Assembly: GCA_030340625.1 (NCBI GenBank)
Contig: JAOPHQ010002864.1
Coordinates: 166,554-230,553, forward strand
Reading direction: 5' to 3'
DNA: 64,000 bases
Source of the DNA: Merluccius polli
Lineage: Eukaryota; Chordata; Actinopteri; Gadiformes; Merlucciidae
The position numbers and the translations under genes are program-made. Shown here in pieces: positions 9,829 to 20,294 of this stretch. The notes beneath the pieces are model-generated. The model did no database searches, was not told where the DNA came from, and was given only the letters and a program-made list of their open reading frames with translations. The first letter of the stretch is position 1. Each line of letters begins with the position of its first letter.

Positions 9829-11522
9829 TTTCTTTTTTTTTGCTCATTGATCCATATTCTCATTTGCGACATTGGCTTCCATTTTTTCCACACCAGACTA
9901 AAGAGCTGAAACTCTCTCTCTCTCTCTACCAATGCGTGTAGTGTAAGGAAGGGAAATAATCCATCACCGTCCTAATAAGGCTGTAACAAGGCAGAACAAA
10001 CGCTGCCTCTCTGAACATAACCAGATCTAAGAGGAGCATGCAGCTTCTGATTTATGAAGCCATTGATATATGGTCCTTTATTAAATCAGATACACATGGA
10101 GAAGAGAAAAGAAAATAACAAAAGAGGACAGATCTGGACCCATCACAAGCCATGCTTTGTTTGGCTTTGATTTTCTGTTTATTCAACATCAGACATTCCC
10201 CTGTGGCACATCACATGCTTTCTAACGGACCTCATATATTATTACCATGCTGGCACGCATGCATTACAATTTTAATTGGGTTTGTTTACGTTTCCCACAA
10301 CTCTTGGCAGACCACCATATAAATAAAGTTAGTTGATCACTGTGGCACAGAACAGTTGATTGGTTAGATTCAGTTTTTCTATCTTGTGTTCAAGAACCAT
10401 ACAACAATTAAAACGTCTCCTTTCCTTCTATCTCCCTTGTTTAAGCAGACCATAATAGTAGTTTCCATAATGGCTGTAACTCATGACATAAGCCTCCACC
10501 TGGTGTATCGCTGTTCTCATCCAGCCAGACACCATTGTTAATAAAACAAGGTTGTTTGGGTTATAAAGTACAGTATCTCTCTGAGAGCTTGGCTCTGAGG
10601 ACAACGCTGAGGCCTGCGTTTTGTCAAAGGCTCCGTCACTAACCCCATCCATCTATCTGCTGTACAGTTACAGCAATGGAATAAGGGAATCCACAGCCAG
10701 GCTATTTGGACCCTGATGATCACCTCACCAACCCCGACCTCAAAATCCAAGATGGCGGCTTTGTGCATCAACCATAGAATACAACAGTGAAAGCTATAAT
10801 ATTATACTGTTTATAGCACTTCTGTATCATTTGTGTGTGATTAAATCAGTCGTATACACAGTACTGTCCAGCTTCGACCTGTGGACATGGTGTTTATTGT
10901 GGTGTGTTCTAGAGGAAGAAGGCTGCCGACACAGGAAACGCTTTAACTCACTTTATTTGTTTAGCTTTAGTTATATTAATCTATGAAGCAAATGGAGGGG
11001 TATTGTAAAAGTCACGCGTGGATCGACCCCCTTAGCTTAGCATCTGTCCGGATGCGCTGCCTGGGGGTTTCTGCCCTCCCCCCGGATGTTTTGCCCGGTA
11101 GTCTCTGGGCAGGCGTGGCCTCTATGACGCATAATGGCTAGTGTTGAGCGCCCGCCCCCAGTGTATTATGTATGCCGCCATCTAGTGTTCAGGTGCGGTT
11201 AATACAACTTGTATATTTTATCTCTATTCCTTTGTGGTTATGTGTAGATATTACAGCCTGCTGATACATATGTTATTATTTATTCTCAACATTATGGTGT
11301 TTGTACGCTCAAAATACAGCGTAATGCGTTATCAACTGGTATTGCTAACAATGGCTAACCTCGCTAGAACTTGGTTTTCCGACTTGTACTGGAACGCGGT
11401 CAACTAGGATGTGACATTCCCACCTCCGACTTCCGAGGTAAATGGTACGTGGCATTAATAACCTGCAGGGATATTCCCAGCTTACTAAGTGTCAGTGTGT
11501 TATTGTTAAAAAAGTCAGGACC

Positions 11523-11562
<40 letters not shown>

Positions 11563-12535
11563 TTCCCTCCAAAATGGATAAATGCTAGTTGTGCATATTT
11601 ATATTTAATGTTGACTTCTACCATACCCTCTAAATCTATAAAGTTGCTGTGGGAGAATTTGGACGGGCTACAAGTTCCAGAGGAAGGTCAGGCTGTTGAC
11701 AAAAAGGAGAGATTTACTGCTCTGCCTTAATGAATGTGCACTGCAGGAGTGGATGCCATGAACAGTCCAACACAGAGCAGCAGCTGAGCCCCCAAGGTGG
11801 CACTGCATTGTGGAAGAATAGTGGGGGGAAATAACTGACTCCATAACAAGAATTAGGAGTATGTGAGCCAAGACCCTGCCAAGGAGTCGTGTGAATCAGT
11901 GTATGTGTGTGTGTGTGTTCATGCTTGACAGGTTTGCTCGTGTGTTTCTCCCCATGGCTTGACAACAATGAGATGCAGCAACATACTGAGGGTACTCCAC
12001 AGTGTAACACAAGACTTATCTTATTGATCAATGGCTGCTGTACAAAGTGCTGATCGTATCTTTATTCAAATAAACACTATGATAGATACTGAGATACTCT
12101 TATTTAGCGTTGAAAACATTATCCTCATAATTTCATTCTATTCTATATTTTTTGTACGTTTCCCATCATTCTCTCTCTCTCTCTCTCTCTCTCACATTTG
12201 CTCCACTGAACTTTAATGAATGTGCATTATTGTGATCTGGTATAAGTTATTAGTGTGTGTGTGTATGTGTGTGCGTCTGTGTGCACACATGTGTATGTAG
12301 GTGTTGTCTCAGCGTATTTCAGCAACCTTCTGTTTCCTTCACAAAACACACATACACTCACACACACACACCAAATTAGTGAGACTGGTAGTGACATGGC
12401 CAGTAGCAATATGATACTCTAGCAATATGCATGGAAGACAGGAAATGCCATTAGATAACGGATGTGTAAGCACAAATCGAGGAGAAAAATGATAGGGTCG
12501 GCAAAATCATCAGCTACTTTTAGTAAGTTGAGGAC
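9829..12535. other. Non-coding interval with simple repeats
   Basis: No recognisable gene. It includes a YY1-like aagatggcggc at 10749, a GC-richer patch at 10920-11210 that could be a decayed LTR (aataaag on the minus strand near 10960), a CA run at 11526-11561, a TG run near 11900 and a TC run at 12170-12193. Confidence 0.4.
11526..11561. repeat. (CA)n microsatellite
   Basis: About 18 CA units. Confidence 0.95.
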
Positions 12536-12662
12536 TGTGTGTGTGAGAAAGTGTACAGTGTGTAAGAAAGAGCACAGTGTGTGAGGAAGAGCACAGTGTG
12601 TGAGGAAGGCTACAGTCTAAGGAAGAGTACAGTGTGTGAGGAAGAATAGTGTGTACAGTGTG
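12536..12662. repeat. ~21-bp minisatellite
   Basis: Five to six imperfect copies of cagtgtgtgaggaagag with variable spacers. Confidence 0.8.
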
Positions 12663-12808
12663 TTTGACCCATAGTCAAACAAAAAGCCCAGTACCATTTG
12701 TTTCTCAATCAGCTCATCACGAGTTAGCCCCTTTAAACCCAACTCCTGCATTGGAGCCGGAACACTCCTGTGGCGGATCCAGTGGATGTTAGGCGTTAGC
12801 CTTTGACC

Positions 12809-13325
12809 TGTCACACCCTCAACTTCTACGTAGGGGGCGCCAGTGCCTCTCTCTCCTGTTGTCTGTTGTATTGTGTGTGCGTGTGTGTGTGTGTGGGCGT
12901 GGCCAGTGGTTGGGTTCCTGTCACTTATCTCCACCTGCTCAGGCTGCACACCTGTGGGTCATCCGGTCATCACCTCCCTGTATTTATACCCTGGCTTTCC
13001 ATCCACTCATCGCCAGATTGTTGTTAATCGTTCTTAGTACCCAGCCTGTCTGATTACCCGCCTGCCTGCCTGAACCCTGCCCGTCTGACTACCTGCCTGA
13101 CCCCTGCTTGCACGACTACCCGCCTGCCTGCCTGAACCCAGCACATCTGACTGCCCGCCTACCTGGCTGACCCCCTGCTTGTACGACTACCCGCTATCCT
13201 GCCTGAACGCTCTGCCTGCTGGACCTTCCTGTCCCCTGCCGATCCCCTTTACGAAATGTCATTTGATTGACATTCTGGTCTGACTCTGTGTTCTGCTTTT
13301 GGGTTATCTAGTTCTACTCGTAACA
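12809..13325 (+). mobile_element. Solo LTR (Gypsy-like), 517 bp, 5-bp TSD
   Basis: Starts TGTCACACCC and ends CTCGTAACA, and is flanked on both sides by the identical 5-mer TGACC (12804-12808 and 13326-13330). A TATA-like tgtatttatacc is at about 12979. Downstream lies a degenerate CCTGCCTGA-rich tandem repeat (13040-13220). No internal retroelement sequence adjoins, so it is a solo LTR in plus orientation. Five-base duplications are usual for Gypsy and retroviral integrases. Confidence 0.75.
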
Positions 13326-13689
13326 TGACCAAGTTAGCCGAAATCAATGAAACAAGTGAAATTGCTAGCTCTGTCTTTTTTTTCCTTGTGTGCTTTTGCA
13401 AATACAAGCTTCATGAACACAATTCAGAGAGCCAATCAATGATCTGCTTTGTACAATACATCTTGTGATGCAGGCCGTAGGAGGTCTTGGAAGCTGCTGT
13501 TGGCCTCTGACCAGTTCTAATAATAATAATAGTAACAATAATAATTCATTGGGGGGGGGGGGTTATGACACCTCATCCACAACCAGTGTGTTGCCTCCAA
13601 CTGGGTGATGCACAGCTGCCAGTATGCGGCTCTCACAGTGAGGTGAGAGAGAGATGAGGAATGATGCAATCCAATTAGAGACCGGGGAT

Positions 13690-13960
13690 GATTAGGTGGC
13701 AATGTTGGTATTTGGCCAGGACACCGGGGTTAGACCCCTACTCTTGTGATAAGTGTCATTGGATCGTGACCACAGGGAGTCAGGACCTCGGTTTAACATC
13801 TCATCCGAAAGGACCGTGCTCTTCAACAGGACAGAGTCCCCGTCTTTGTCCGGGGAATTGGGGATCATACATAGGCCAGAGGGATGAGCACCCCCTACTG
13901 CCCCTCCAACACCTCTACCAGAACCATCTGGTCTCCCTCAAGATTAAGAAGATCCTCACG
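13690..13960. repeat. Interspersed repeat common in teleosts
   Basis: The run ggccaggacaccggggtt, then gagtcaggacctcggttt, catctcatccgaaa and ccccctactg is a pattern I recognise from dispersed teleost repeats. The class (SINE or DNA element) is not clear to me. Confidence 0.45.
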
Positions 13961-14409
13961 AGTAGGGGAGCCCGCATTTTTATTTATCCTTTATTTATTC
14001 AGGGGGACCTTATAATTTATGATTATTTAAGATTGTGTGATTGTTTTGTTTTTGCATTAATTCTGCTGTCCTTGTTGTACCTCTGAAAACAAAACAAGCA
14101 TTTGCAACACATAACTAATTGATACTAGGTTTCAACCTAGTCTTGTTATCGCTCATTGTGATAACCTGTGTTGGCGAGAGTCTGAATGTGTCTTCGTTTT
14201 TCATTAAATGTTCACAAAAAAAAGATGTGTCCTATATGATGCAATAAAAATATTTGTTTAACAACATGTAAGGTAAAGTGATTCCAGTATGTTTTAGTGC
14301 CATTTGAAGCATTTTAAGCATATATTGATTATTATCGGGATAATATCGTTAATCACAATTATTTTGGCCAGGATAATCGTGACATTACATTTTCATATCG
14401 TCCTATGAT
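13961..14409. other. Non-coding, with a MITE-like end
   Basis: Around 14320-14404 the sequence gataatatcgttaatcac through catatcgtccta resembles the terminus of a hAT-derived MITE. The rest has no recognised content. Confidence 0.35.
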
Positions 14410-14640
14410 CTCAGATTTGAGGGAGGTTATCTGCTGTGCTTCTGCCCCAACAGCTCTTTAGTAAATCCGAACAGGTTAGCTAGAAAGGCGGTCCAATTCC
14501 TGGGCCTCTCCATCCTCTGCCTTTGATGCCACTCGGCTCTCGTCAAGGTAATGAGCTTCTTGCGGAGAATGCAGCCCAGCTCTGAGAGAGCACCCCTCTC
14601 TTCACTCGCTACCAATTACTGTCGCCTCAGACTGATTTGT
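14410..14640 (-). pseudogene. LINE fragment (pre-RT linker region)
   Basis: On the minus strand a 62-residue frame contains RAEWHQRQRMERPR and FLANLFGFTKELLGQK. Basic segments of this type precede the reverse transcriptase domain in some teleost LINEs. Only this short piece is present and both sides are other sequence. Confidence 0.4.
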
Positions 14641-14663
14641 GTATGTTCGAAAGTCCTTGAGCT

Positions 14664-15415
14664 TTAGGATTGCAGTCCCATGCTGTGAATGTGTTTGTTT
14701 AGTCTCTTCTTGAAGGCATGAACTCTACTTGATGTGATGTCTCTGACAACATTAGGGGGAAGGCTGTTCCATGTTCTTACAGTAGAGTGGAGAAAGCTCC
14801 TGTCAAGGCTTTTGGCGTTAACCCTAAGGAGTGACAAGGCATAGCTTGGTGGTAACCTCCAAGTGTTTCGACCTGGGACATGAGCTGAGGGTAGCGTTGT
14901 TTTCAAGTCTGCTGGACAGTTGAGAGTGTGCATCTTGAAAAGAACAGTTGTTGCAGCAGCTGTTCTGCGATGGCTCAGCTTGGTGATGGCATAATCCTTT
15001 AGGTTGTAGTCCTCATCCATACCAATGATCTTTAGTGCCATTTTTCTAGATATCTAGCTGCCTTAGAGTGGTTTGTGAGGCATTCATCCAGGCAAGGCAG
15101 GAGAACTCCATGATGCGCCTGAACTGGGTTTTGTAGACGTTGGCGCTCTGCCTCTAGGATCAAGCTTGTTGGCCAACTTCCGCAATGCTCCAAGACATTG
15201 TCCAGTATGTTTGTAGATGTTAGACAGATGGCTAGTCCACAGAGTTTTCTGTCAATGCATAGTCCTAGAACTTCCATCTGCTCACTGAGCTTGATTTTAG
15301 TGCTCCCAAAGAAGAGATCAGGGTAAGATGGATTCTTTTTTCTAGACAGGATCATAGCCTTACACTTGCTGGGCTTGAAGTTGACCTTCCACGCATCAGC
15401 CCACTTTCAGTTCTG
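14664..15415 (-). pseudogene. 5'-truncated LINE, RT C-terminal region
   Basis: Two overlapping minus frames read as the end of a LINE polymerase protein. First comes the post-catalytic part of RT with VNFKPSKCK, MILSRKKNPS and a VLGLCID motif (about 15410-15240). After a frameshift near 15040 comes ALKIIGMDEDYNLKDYAITK, ending with a TWNSLPPNVV segment and a stop at 14664. No YADD catalytic motif remains, so the copy is truncated upstream of it. Its 5' end adjoins the site later hit by the Gypsy element. It is inactive; the clade is not assigned. Confidence 0.65.
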
Positions 15416-15454
15416 CAGCATGCCTTTTGTAGCCTGGCAAACCAGACCCACATC

Positions 15455-16017
15455 TGTCAGGGTTTTCACAAAATGGCAGACAAGAACCCAATAGCACGAC
15501 AGGAAAAAAATTCAGGTGAAGAAACAGAGTTTATTCTCAAGCAGAGGTCAAACCAGGTAGTCAATCCGCAAAGCAAACAAATCTAACAAGGGGCAGGCAG
15601 GAGAGGTAAACGAGATCCAGGCGAGGGGCAAGGCAGGAGAGGCAGACGAGATCCAGGAGAGGGGCAAGGCAGGAGAGGCAGACGAGATCCAGGCGAGGGG
15701 CAAGGCAGGAGAGGCAGACGAGATCCAGGCGAGGGTCGGCAACAGGAGATCAGTCGGGAGGAGAAAGCTGGAGAGTCTAGTGCGAACATGTAGAACAATA
15801 TGGCAAAGAACTGAGGGAAATGGACCGGTACATATACTGAGGGGCTGATTAGCTGATGAGAAGCAGGTGAGTATGGGGGTGGGGCAGGCTAGGTGAACGA
15901 CATCAGCAGGTAATGCAAAGCAGGGGGGAGTGGCAGAATCTGAAATGACATGAGAGTTAGTGTGGCAAAACAGGAAACAGACAAATTAAAAACTAAAGCC
16001 TGGCTGAAGTTGTGACA
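15455..16017 (-). repeat. 3' LTR of the 15.5-kb Gypsy element
   Basis: On the minus strand the LTR reads TGTCACAACTTC... to ...AACCCTGACA. It carries four 36-bp tandem repeats (15592-15736) and matches the other LTR apart from a few substitutions and small indels. Confidence 0.92.
15592..15736. repeat. 36-bp LTR minisatellite, copy A
   Basis: Four copies of a 36-bp unit with core gaggggcaaggcaggagag. The same array is in the partner LTR. Confidence 0.9.
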
Positions 16018-17858
16018 GAACCCCCCCCTCTAGGGACGGCTCCTGACGTCCCACCGGGCTGGTCAGAATGGTCCCTATGGAAAGCTGAGATGAGGTCAGG
16101 GTCCAGGATGTTACGAGCCGGAACCCATGAGCGCTCCTCAGGGCCATAACCCCCCCAATCGACAAGGTATTGAAACCCCCTTCCCCGCCGTCGCGACTTG
16201 ATAAGACGATGGACAGTGTAAGCAGGACCCCCGTCAATGAGCCGGGGGGGCGGCGGGGGTCTGGAGGAGGGCTGGAGCTGGCTCTCCTTACCAGGTTTGA
16301 CCTTGGAGACATGGAAGGTGGGATAAATTCTCATGGAGGGAGGAAGGCGGAGACGGACTGCAGCAGGGTTGATGACCTTAGTGATTGAGAATGGGCCCAC
16401 AAACCTTGGGGCCAACTTCCTAGACTCTACCCGGAGTGGGAGGTCATGTGTGGACAGCCAAACCTTCTGACCAGGAGTGTAGCAGGGTGCAGGGATCCGA
16501 CGGCGGTTGGCATTTCTCTGGTACCGGTTGGACGAACGCAGGAGAGCAGAACGGACCTGCCGCCACGTGCGCCGACAGCGCTGGATGAATGCCTGGACAG
16601 ACGGGACACTTGCCTCTCGCTCCTGCTCAGGGAACAGTGGAGGTTGATATCCCCGAGAGCACTGGAAAGGAGAAAGCCTCGTTGCCGAGCTTGGAAGCGT
16701 ATTGTGAGCATACTCAACCCACAGAAGCTGTTTGGACCAGGAGGACGGTTTTTGGGACGCGATGCAACGCAAGGCAGTCTCCATTTCCTGGTTCATCCGT
16801 TCAGTCTGCCCGTTGGATTGAGGATGGAAACCTGAGGATAGGCTGACCGTGGCCCCCAACAGCTGGCAAAACTCTGTCCAGAAATGAGAAGTGAACTGTG
16901 GCCCCCGGTCTGAGACAATGTTACAGGGGAGGCCGTGCAGACGGAAAACATGATGCAACATAAGTTCAGCTGTTTCTTTGGCAGATGGTAATTTTGGCAA
17001 TGGAACAAACTGAGCAGATTTAGAAAATCTGTCCACAATAGTGAGAATGGTGGTGTTACCCTCTGAGGGAGGCAGTCCGGTGACAAAGTCAAGTGAGATG
17101 TGGGACCATGGGCGATGAGAAATAGGCAGTGGCTGAAGAAGACCAGAAGGGGCATGGCGAGCAGTCTTGTGCTGAGAGCAGATCTGGCAAGCAGCGATAA
17201 ACTTGGTGTCCTCTTCAATGGAAGCCCACCAGAAACGTTGCTTCAGCAGAGCTAGGGTGCACCTAACCCCTGGGTGACAGGCAAGGCGAGAAGAATGTCC
17301 CCACTGGAGGACCTGAGAGCGGAGATTCACAGGCACATACAGACGATTATCAGGGCAAGCACTAGGAGCCGGGTGGTCGGCCTGAGACCGTTTTACCTTG
17401 TCCACAATGTCCCAGGTAACTGCGCCGATAACCACCTTAGTGGGGAGGATACTCTCAGGTTGTGTGGGACCGTTGTCAGACTGGAACTGACGGGACAGGG
17501 CGTCTGGTTTGACGTTCCTTGTACCTGGGCGATAAGACAGGGTAAAATCAAATCGATTAAAGAATAATGCCCATCTGGCCTGACGGGAGTTCAACCGTTT
17601 GGCTGACCGGATGTACTCCAGGTTTTTGTGGTCTGTCCATACCACAAACGGATGCTTTGCCCCCTCCAACCAGTGCCTCCACTCCTCGAGAGCCAGCTTG
17701 ACAGCCAATAACTCCCGGTTTCCAACATCATAATTTCTTTTAGCTGGGGACAACTTGCGGGAGAAAAAGGCACATGGATGTAACCTTTGATCCTCTGCTG
17801 ACCGCTGAGACAGGACTGCCCCCACTCTGACGCATCCACTTCCACAACAAACTGGCAC
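15993..17858 (-). pseudogene. Gypsy pol 3' part: RNase H, integrase, chromodomain
   Basis: The open frame starts inside RNase H with no ATG (it is entered from the upstream frame through a frameshift near 17830). In order: RNase H with the TDHKNLEY motif; an integrase zinc-binding HHCC region with WGHSSRLACHPG and CQICSQHK; the catalytic core with D in SLDFVTGLPPSEG, D in VSDRGPQF and E in HPQSNGQTERMNQE; then a chromodomain with YLVDWGGYGPEERSWVP. Integrase inserts the cDNA, and chromodomains of this class can bias insertion towards particular chromatin. The stop at 15993 lies 25 bp inside the LTR, so the last seven or so residues are LTR-encoded. The domain is open and its catalytic residues are in place; only the upstream frameshift breaks it. 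Confidence 0.9.
16018..16036 (-). other. Polypurine tract
   Basis: On the minus strand ccctagaggggggggttc directly precedes the 3' LTR, the expected primer site for second-strand DNA synthesis. Confidence 0.85.
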
Positions 17859-19276
17859 TCTGGATCTGGAAGGATGAGGATGGGAGCAGAAGAGAACTGT
17901 GACTTTAACTCACCGAACCTCCTTTCTGCAGCAGAGGACCATTGGAAGGCTACCTTCTGGGAGGTGAGGGCTGTCAGGGGAGCTGCCACAGAACTATAGT
18001 TGCGGATAAACCTACGATAAAAATTGGCAAACCCTAGGAACTGTTGGAGCTTCTTCCGAGTGGTAGGAACCGCCCAATCCATCACTGCTTTAACTTTGGT
18101 GGGATCCATGTGAATTCGTCCGACCGAAATGATGTATCCCAGGAACGACACCTCAGTGGTATGGAACTCAGACTTTTCTGCCTTCACGAATAGTTGGTTC
18201 TCTAGGAGTCTCTGGAGAACACTACGGACATGCTGCTCATGTTCCTGTTCAGACTTTGAGAAGATGAGGATATCGTCAAGATATACAAACACAAACACAT
18301 TGAGAAAATCCCGGAGCACATCATTCACTAAGGCTTGGAATATAGCAGGAGCATTAGTGAGTCCGAAGGGCATAACCAGGTACTCATAGTGGCCCCTAGG
18401 GGTGTTGAACGCCGTTTTCCACTCATCCCCCTCCCGGATGCGAACAAGGTGATAGGCATTCCTGAGATCAAGCTTGGTAAACACAGAAGCCCCTTGCAAC
18501 AGTTCAAACGCAGAAGAGATGAGTGGGAGGGGGTAACTGTTTTTAATGGTGACATCATTCAGACCGCGGTAATCAATGCAGGGTCGGAGGGATTTGTCCT
18601 TCTTATCCACAAAGAAAAATCCAGCTCCAGCAGGAGATGAAGAGGGACGGATGATGCCTGCTGCCAGTGAGTTGTTGATGTATTCGTCCATGGCCTTGGT
18701 TTCAGGGGCTGACAGAGAAAAGAGTCTCCCCCTAGGCGGTGATGAGCCAGGGAGGAGGTCAATGGCACAATCGTACGGGTGGTGTGGGGGAAGCGAGGTG
18801 GCCCGTACTTTGTTAAACACCTCCTTTAAATCATAGTATTCGGATGGGACACCTGAGAGATCTGGGAGCTCATTAAAGGAAGAGGTATTTAAGGCAGGTA
18901 ACAAAGCAGATTTCAGACAGACCGCATGACAATGTTCACTCCATTGTAGAATGGAACCAGTCCTCCAGTCAATATGTGGATTGTGTCTTATTAGCCAAGG
19001 AAACCCCAGGATGACTGGCTGCTGAGGAGCATTTATCAGGTGAAAGGTAAGTGATTCAGTGTGGTTACCTGATATGCCCAGATGAAAAGGAACAGTGCGG
19101 TGGGTCACTGTGCAGAGGAGGCGCCCATCCAGAGCAGTATCCAAATGTTGGTTGTGGCAAGCAGAAGCCTCCCGGAAAGCCGCCTCCATAGCAGTGAATT
19201 GCTTTTCATGATGATGTAGAGCAGCCGCTTGCGCTGCCATTTCCTGTTTTATTTTCTCAATGTCGGCTGGGTTCAT
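17591..19276 (-). pseudogene. Gypsy gag-protease-RT, deleted and frameshifted
   Basis: The ATG at 19276 opens MNPADIEKIKQEMAAQ, a Gag N-terminus of about 45 residues. The frame then jumps directly (residues about 41-48, near 19,130-19,160) into the C-terminal part of the protease, ending in HNPHIDWRTG. The capsid, any zinc knuckle and the protease DSG motif are absent. RT follows with RPCIDYRGLN, KLDLRNAYHLVRI, MPFGLTNAP and the catalytic VYLDDILIFS at residues 331-340, and then the RNase H start VEVDAS. A short deletion next to that aspartate shifts the frame, so residues after about 480 are out-of-frame sequence to the stop at 17591. Compared with usual Gypsy elements roughly 1 kb is missing. 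The RT itself reads through intact. Confidence 0.88.
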
Positions 19277-19293
19277 TTTTGGCCAGATTGTAT

Positions 19294-19858
19294 TGTCAGG
19301 GTTTTCACAAAATGGCAGACAAGAACCCAATAGCACGACACAGGAAAACAGTTCAGGTGAAGAAACAGAGTTTATTCTCAAGCAGAGGTCAAACCAGGTA
19401 GTCAATCCGCGAAGCAAACAAATCCAACAAGGGGCAGGCAGGAGAGGTAAACGAGATCCAGGCGAGGGGCAAGGCAGGAGAGGCAGACGAGATCCAGGCG
19501 AGGGGCAAGGCAGGGGAGGCAGACGAGATCCAGGCGAGGGGCAAGGCAAGAGAGGCAGACGAGATCCAGGCGAGGGTCGGCAACGGGAGATCAGTCGGGA
19601 GAAGAAAGCTGGAGAGTCTAGTGTGAACATGTAGAACAATCTGGCAAAGAACTGAGGGAAATGGACCAGTACATATACTGAGGGGCTGATTAGCTGATGA
19701 GAAGCAGGTGAGTATGGGGGTGGGGCAGGCTAGGTGAATGACATCAGCAGGTAATGCAAAGCAGGGGGGAGTGGCAGAATCTGAAATGACATGAGAGTTA
19801 GTGTGGCAAAACAGGAAACAGACAAATTAAAAACTAAAGCCTGGCTGAAGTTGTGACA
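19294..19858 (-). repeat. 5' LTR of the 15.5-kb Gypsy element
   Basis: 565 bp, bounded by TG/CA ends and the ACATC duplication. It carries the same 36-bp array as the 3' LTR. The gag ATG lies 18 bp downstream of the LTR edge, leaving very little leader for a primer-binding site. Confidence 0.92.
19434..19577. repeat. 36-bp LTR minisatellite, copy B
   Basis: Four 36-bp units equivalent to 15592-15736, with scattered substitutions. Confidence 0.9.
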
Positions 19859-19863
19859 ACATC

Positions 19864-20294
19864 AGAAAGATGTAGGGTCTGGCATTGCTCCATTGGCAGT
19901 GTGGGCGGGATAAACGGTTGTCTTTCAAGTTCCCTCTGCACGCAATAGGATAGCGCTACAACCAATCAGAGCAACGAAGAAGGTGACGTAGTCAGAGCGA
20001 CGGCAATGACTACGTAATTAATCAAAACTCTGAATACATCTTTCTTTTCAAGGAAAGTCTTCAGTGTCGTTCTTTGTTCTTTTCTCAAAGAAAATGTTAA
20101 CTTCAAGTCTTGAAGATTCAGGTTGCGCAAGAGGTTCCTGACATTTTTTGGTTTAAAGTGAACATTGCCAATAGAAAATGATGGTAATGGATATGGGTGC
20201 TGTGGTTGTGCATGTGTGTCAGGCAATCTACACATATTTGAAAAGGTCTGACAGAGGATGTTGGCCTTTTCACTTGCTGTAATGTGGGGAATGC
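19864..20294. other. Gypsy target sequence and non-coding DNA
   Basis: Directly after the TSD the sequence gatgtagggtctgg is the near reverse complement of ccagacccacatc left of the element, so the target was a hairpin. Beyond is the run caaccaatcagagcaacgaa, which looks like a dispersed repeat. No gene. Confidence 0.45.

Larger units (their letters stand above)
15455..19858 (-). mobile_element. Chromodomain Gypsy LTR retrotransposon (4.4 kb)
   Basis: A complete LTR-to-LTR element on the minus strand: 3' LTR 15455-16017, internal region 16018-19293, 5' LTR 19294-19858, flanked by the 5-bp TSD ACATC (15450-15454 and 19859-19863). The internal order is short Gag N-terminus, protease remnant, reverse transcriptase, RNase H, integrase, chromodomain. 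The length is below that usual for Gypsy because gag and the protease active site are missing. A frameshift in RNase H splits pol. The two LTRs are nearly identical by eye, which implies a fairly recent insertion. It cannot supply its own capsid or protease; any movement would need proteins from a related element. Confidence 0.92.

Noticed and set aside
10920..11215. GC-rich patch with AATAAA on the minus strand, considered as a solo LTR
   Set aside because: No TG/CA ends with matching flanks could be placed.
13715..13745. Possible tRNA-like B-box in the 13.7-kb repeat
   Set aside because: ggttagacccc is only loosely B-box-like, with no A-box at the right distance and no cloverleaf.
15548..15798. 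Repetitive Ser/Pro/Leu frames in the Gypsy LTRs
   Set aside because: They are a by-product of the 36-bp non-coding minisatellite.
16446..16835. Plus-strand frames of about 130 codons opposite the Gypsy integrase
   Set aside because: They have no domain similarity, while the minus strand shows clear integrase and chromodomain motifs.
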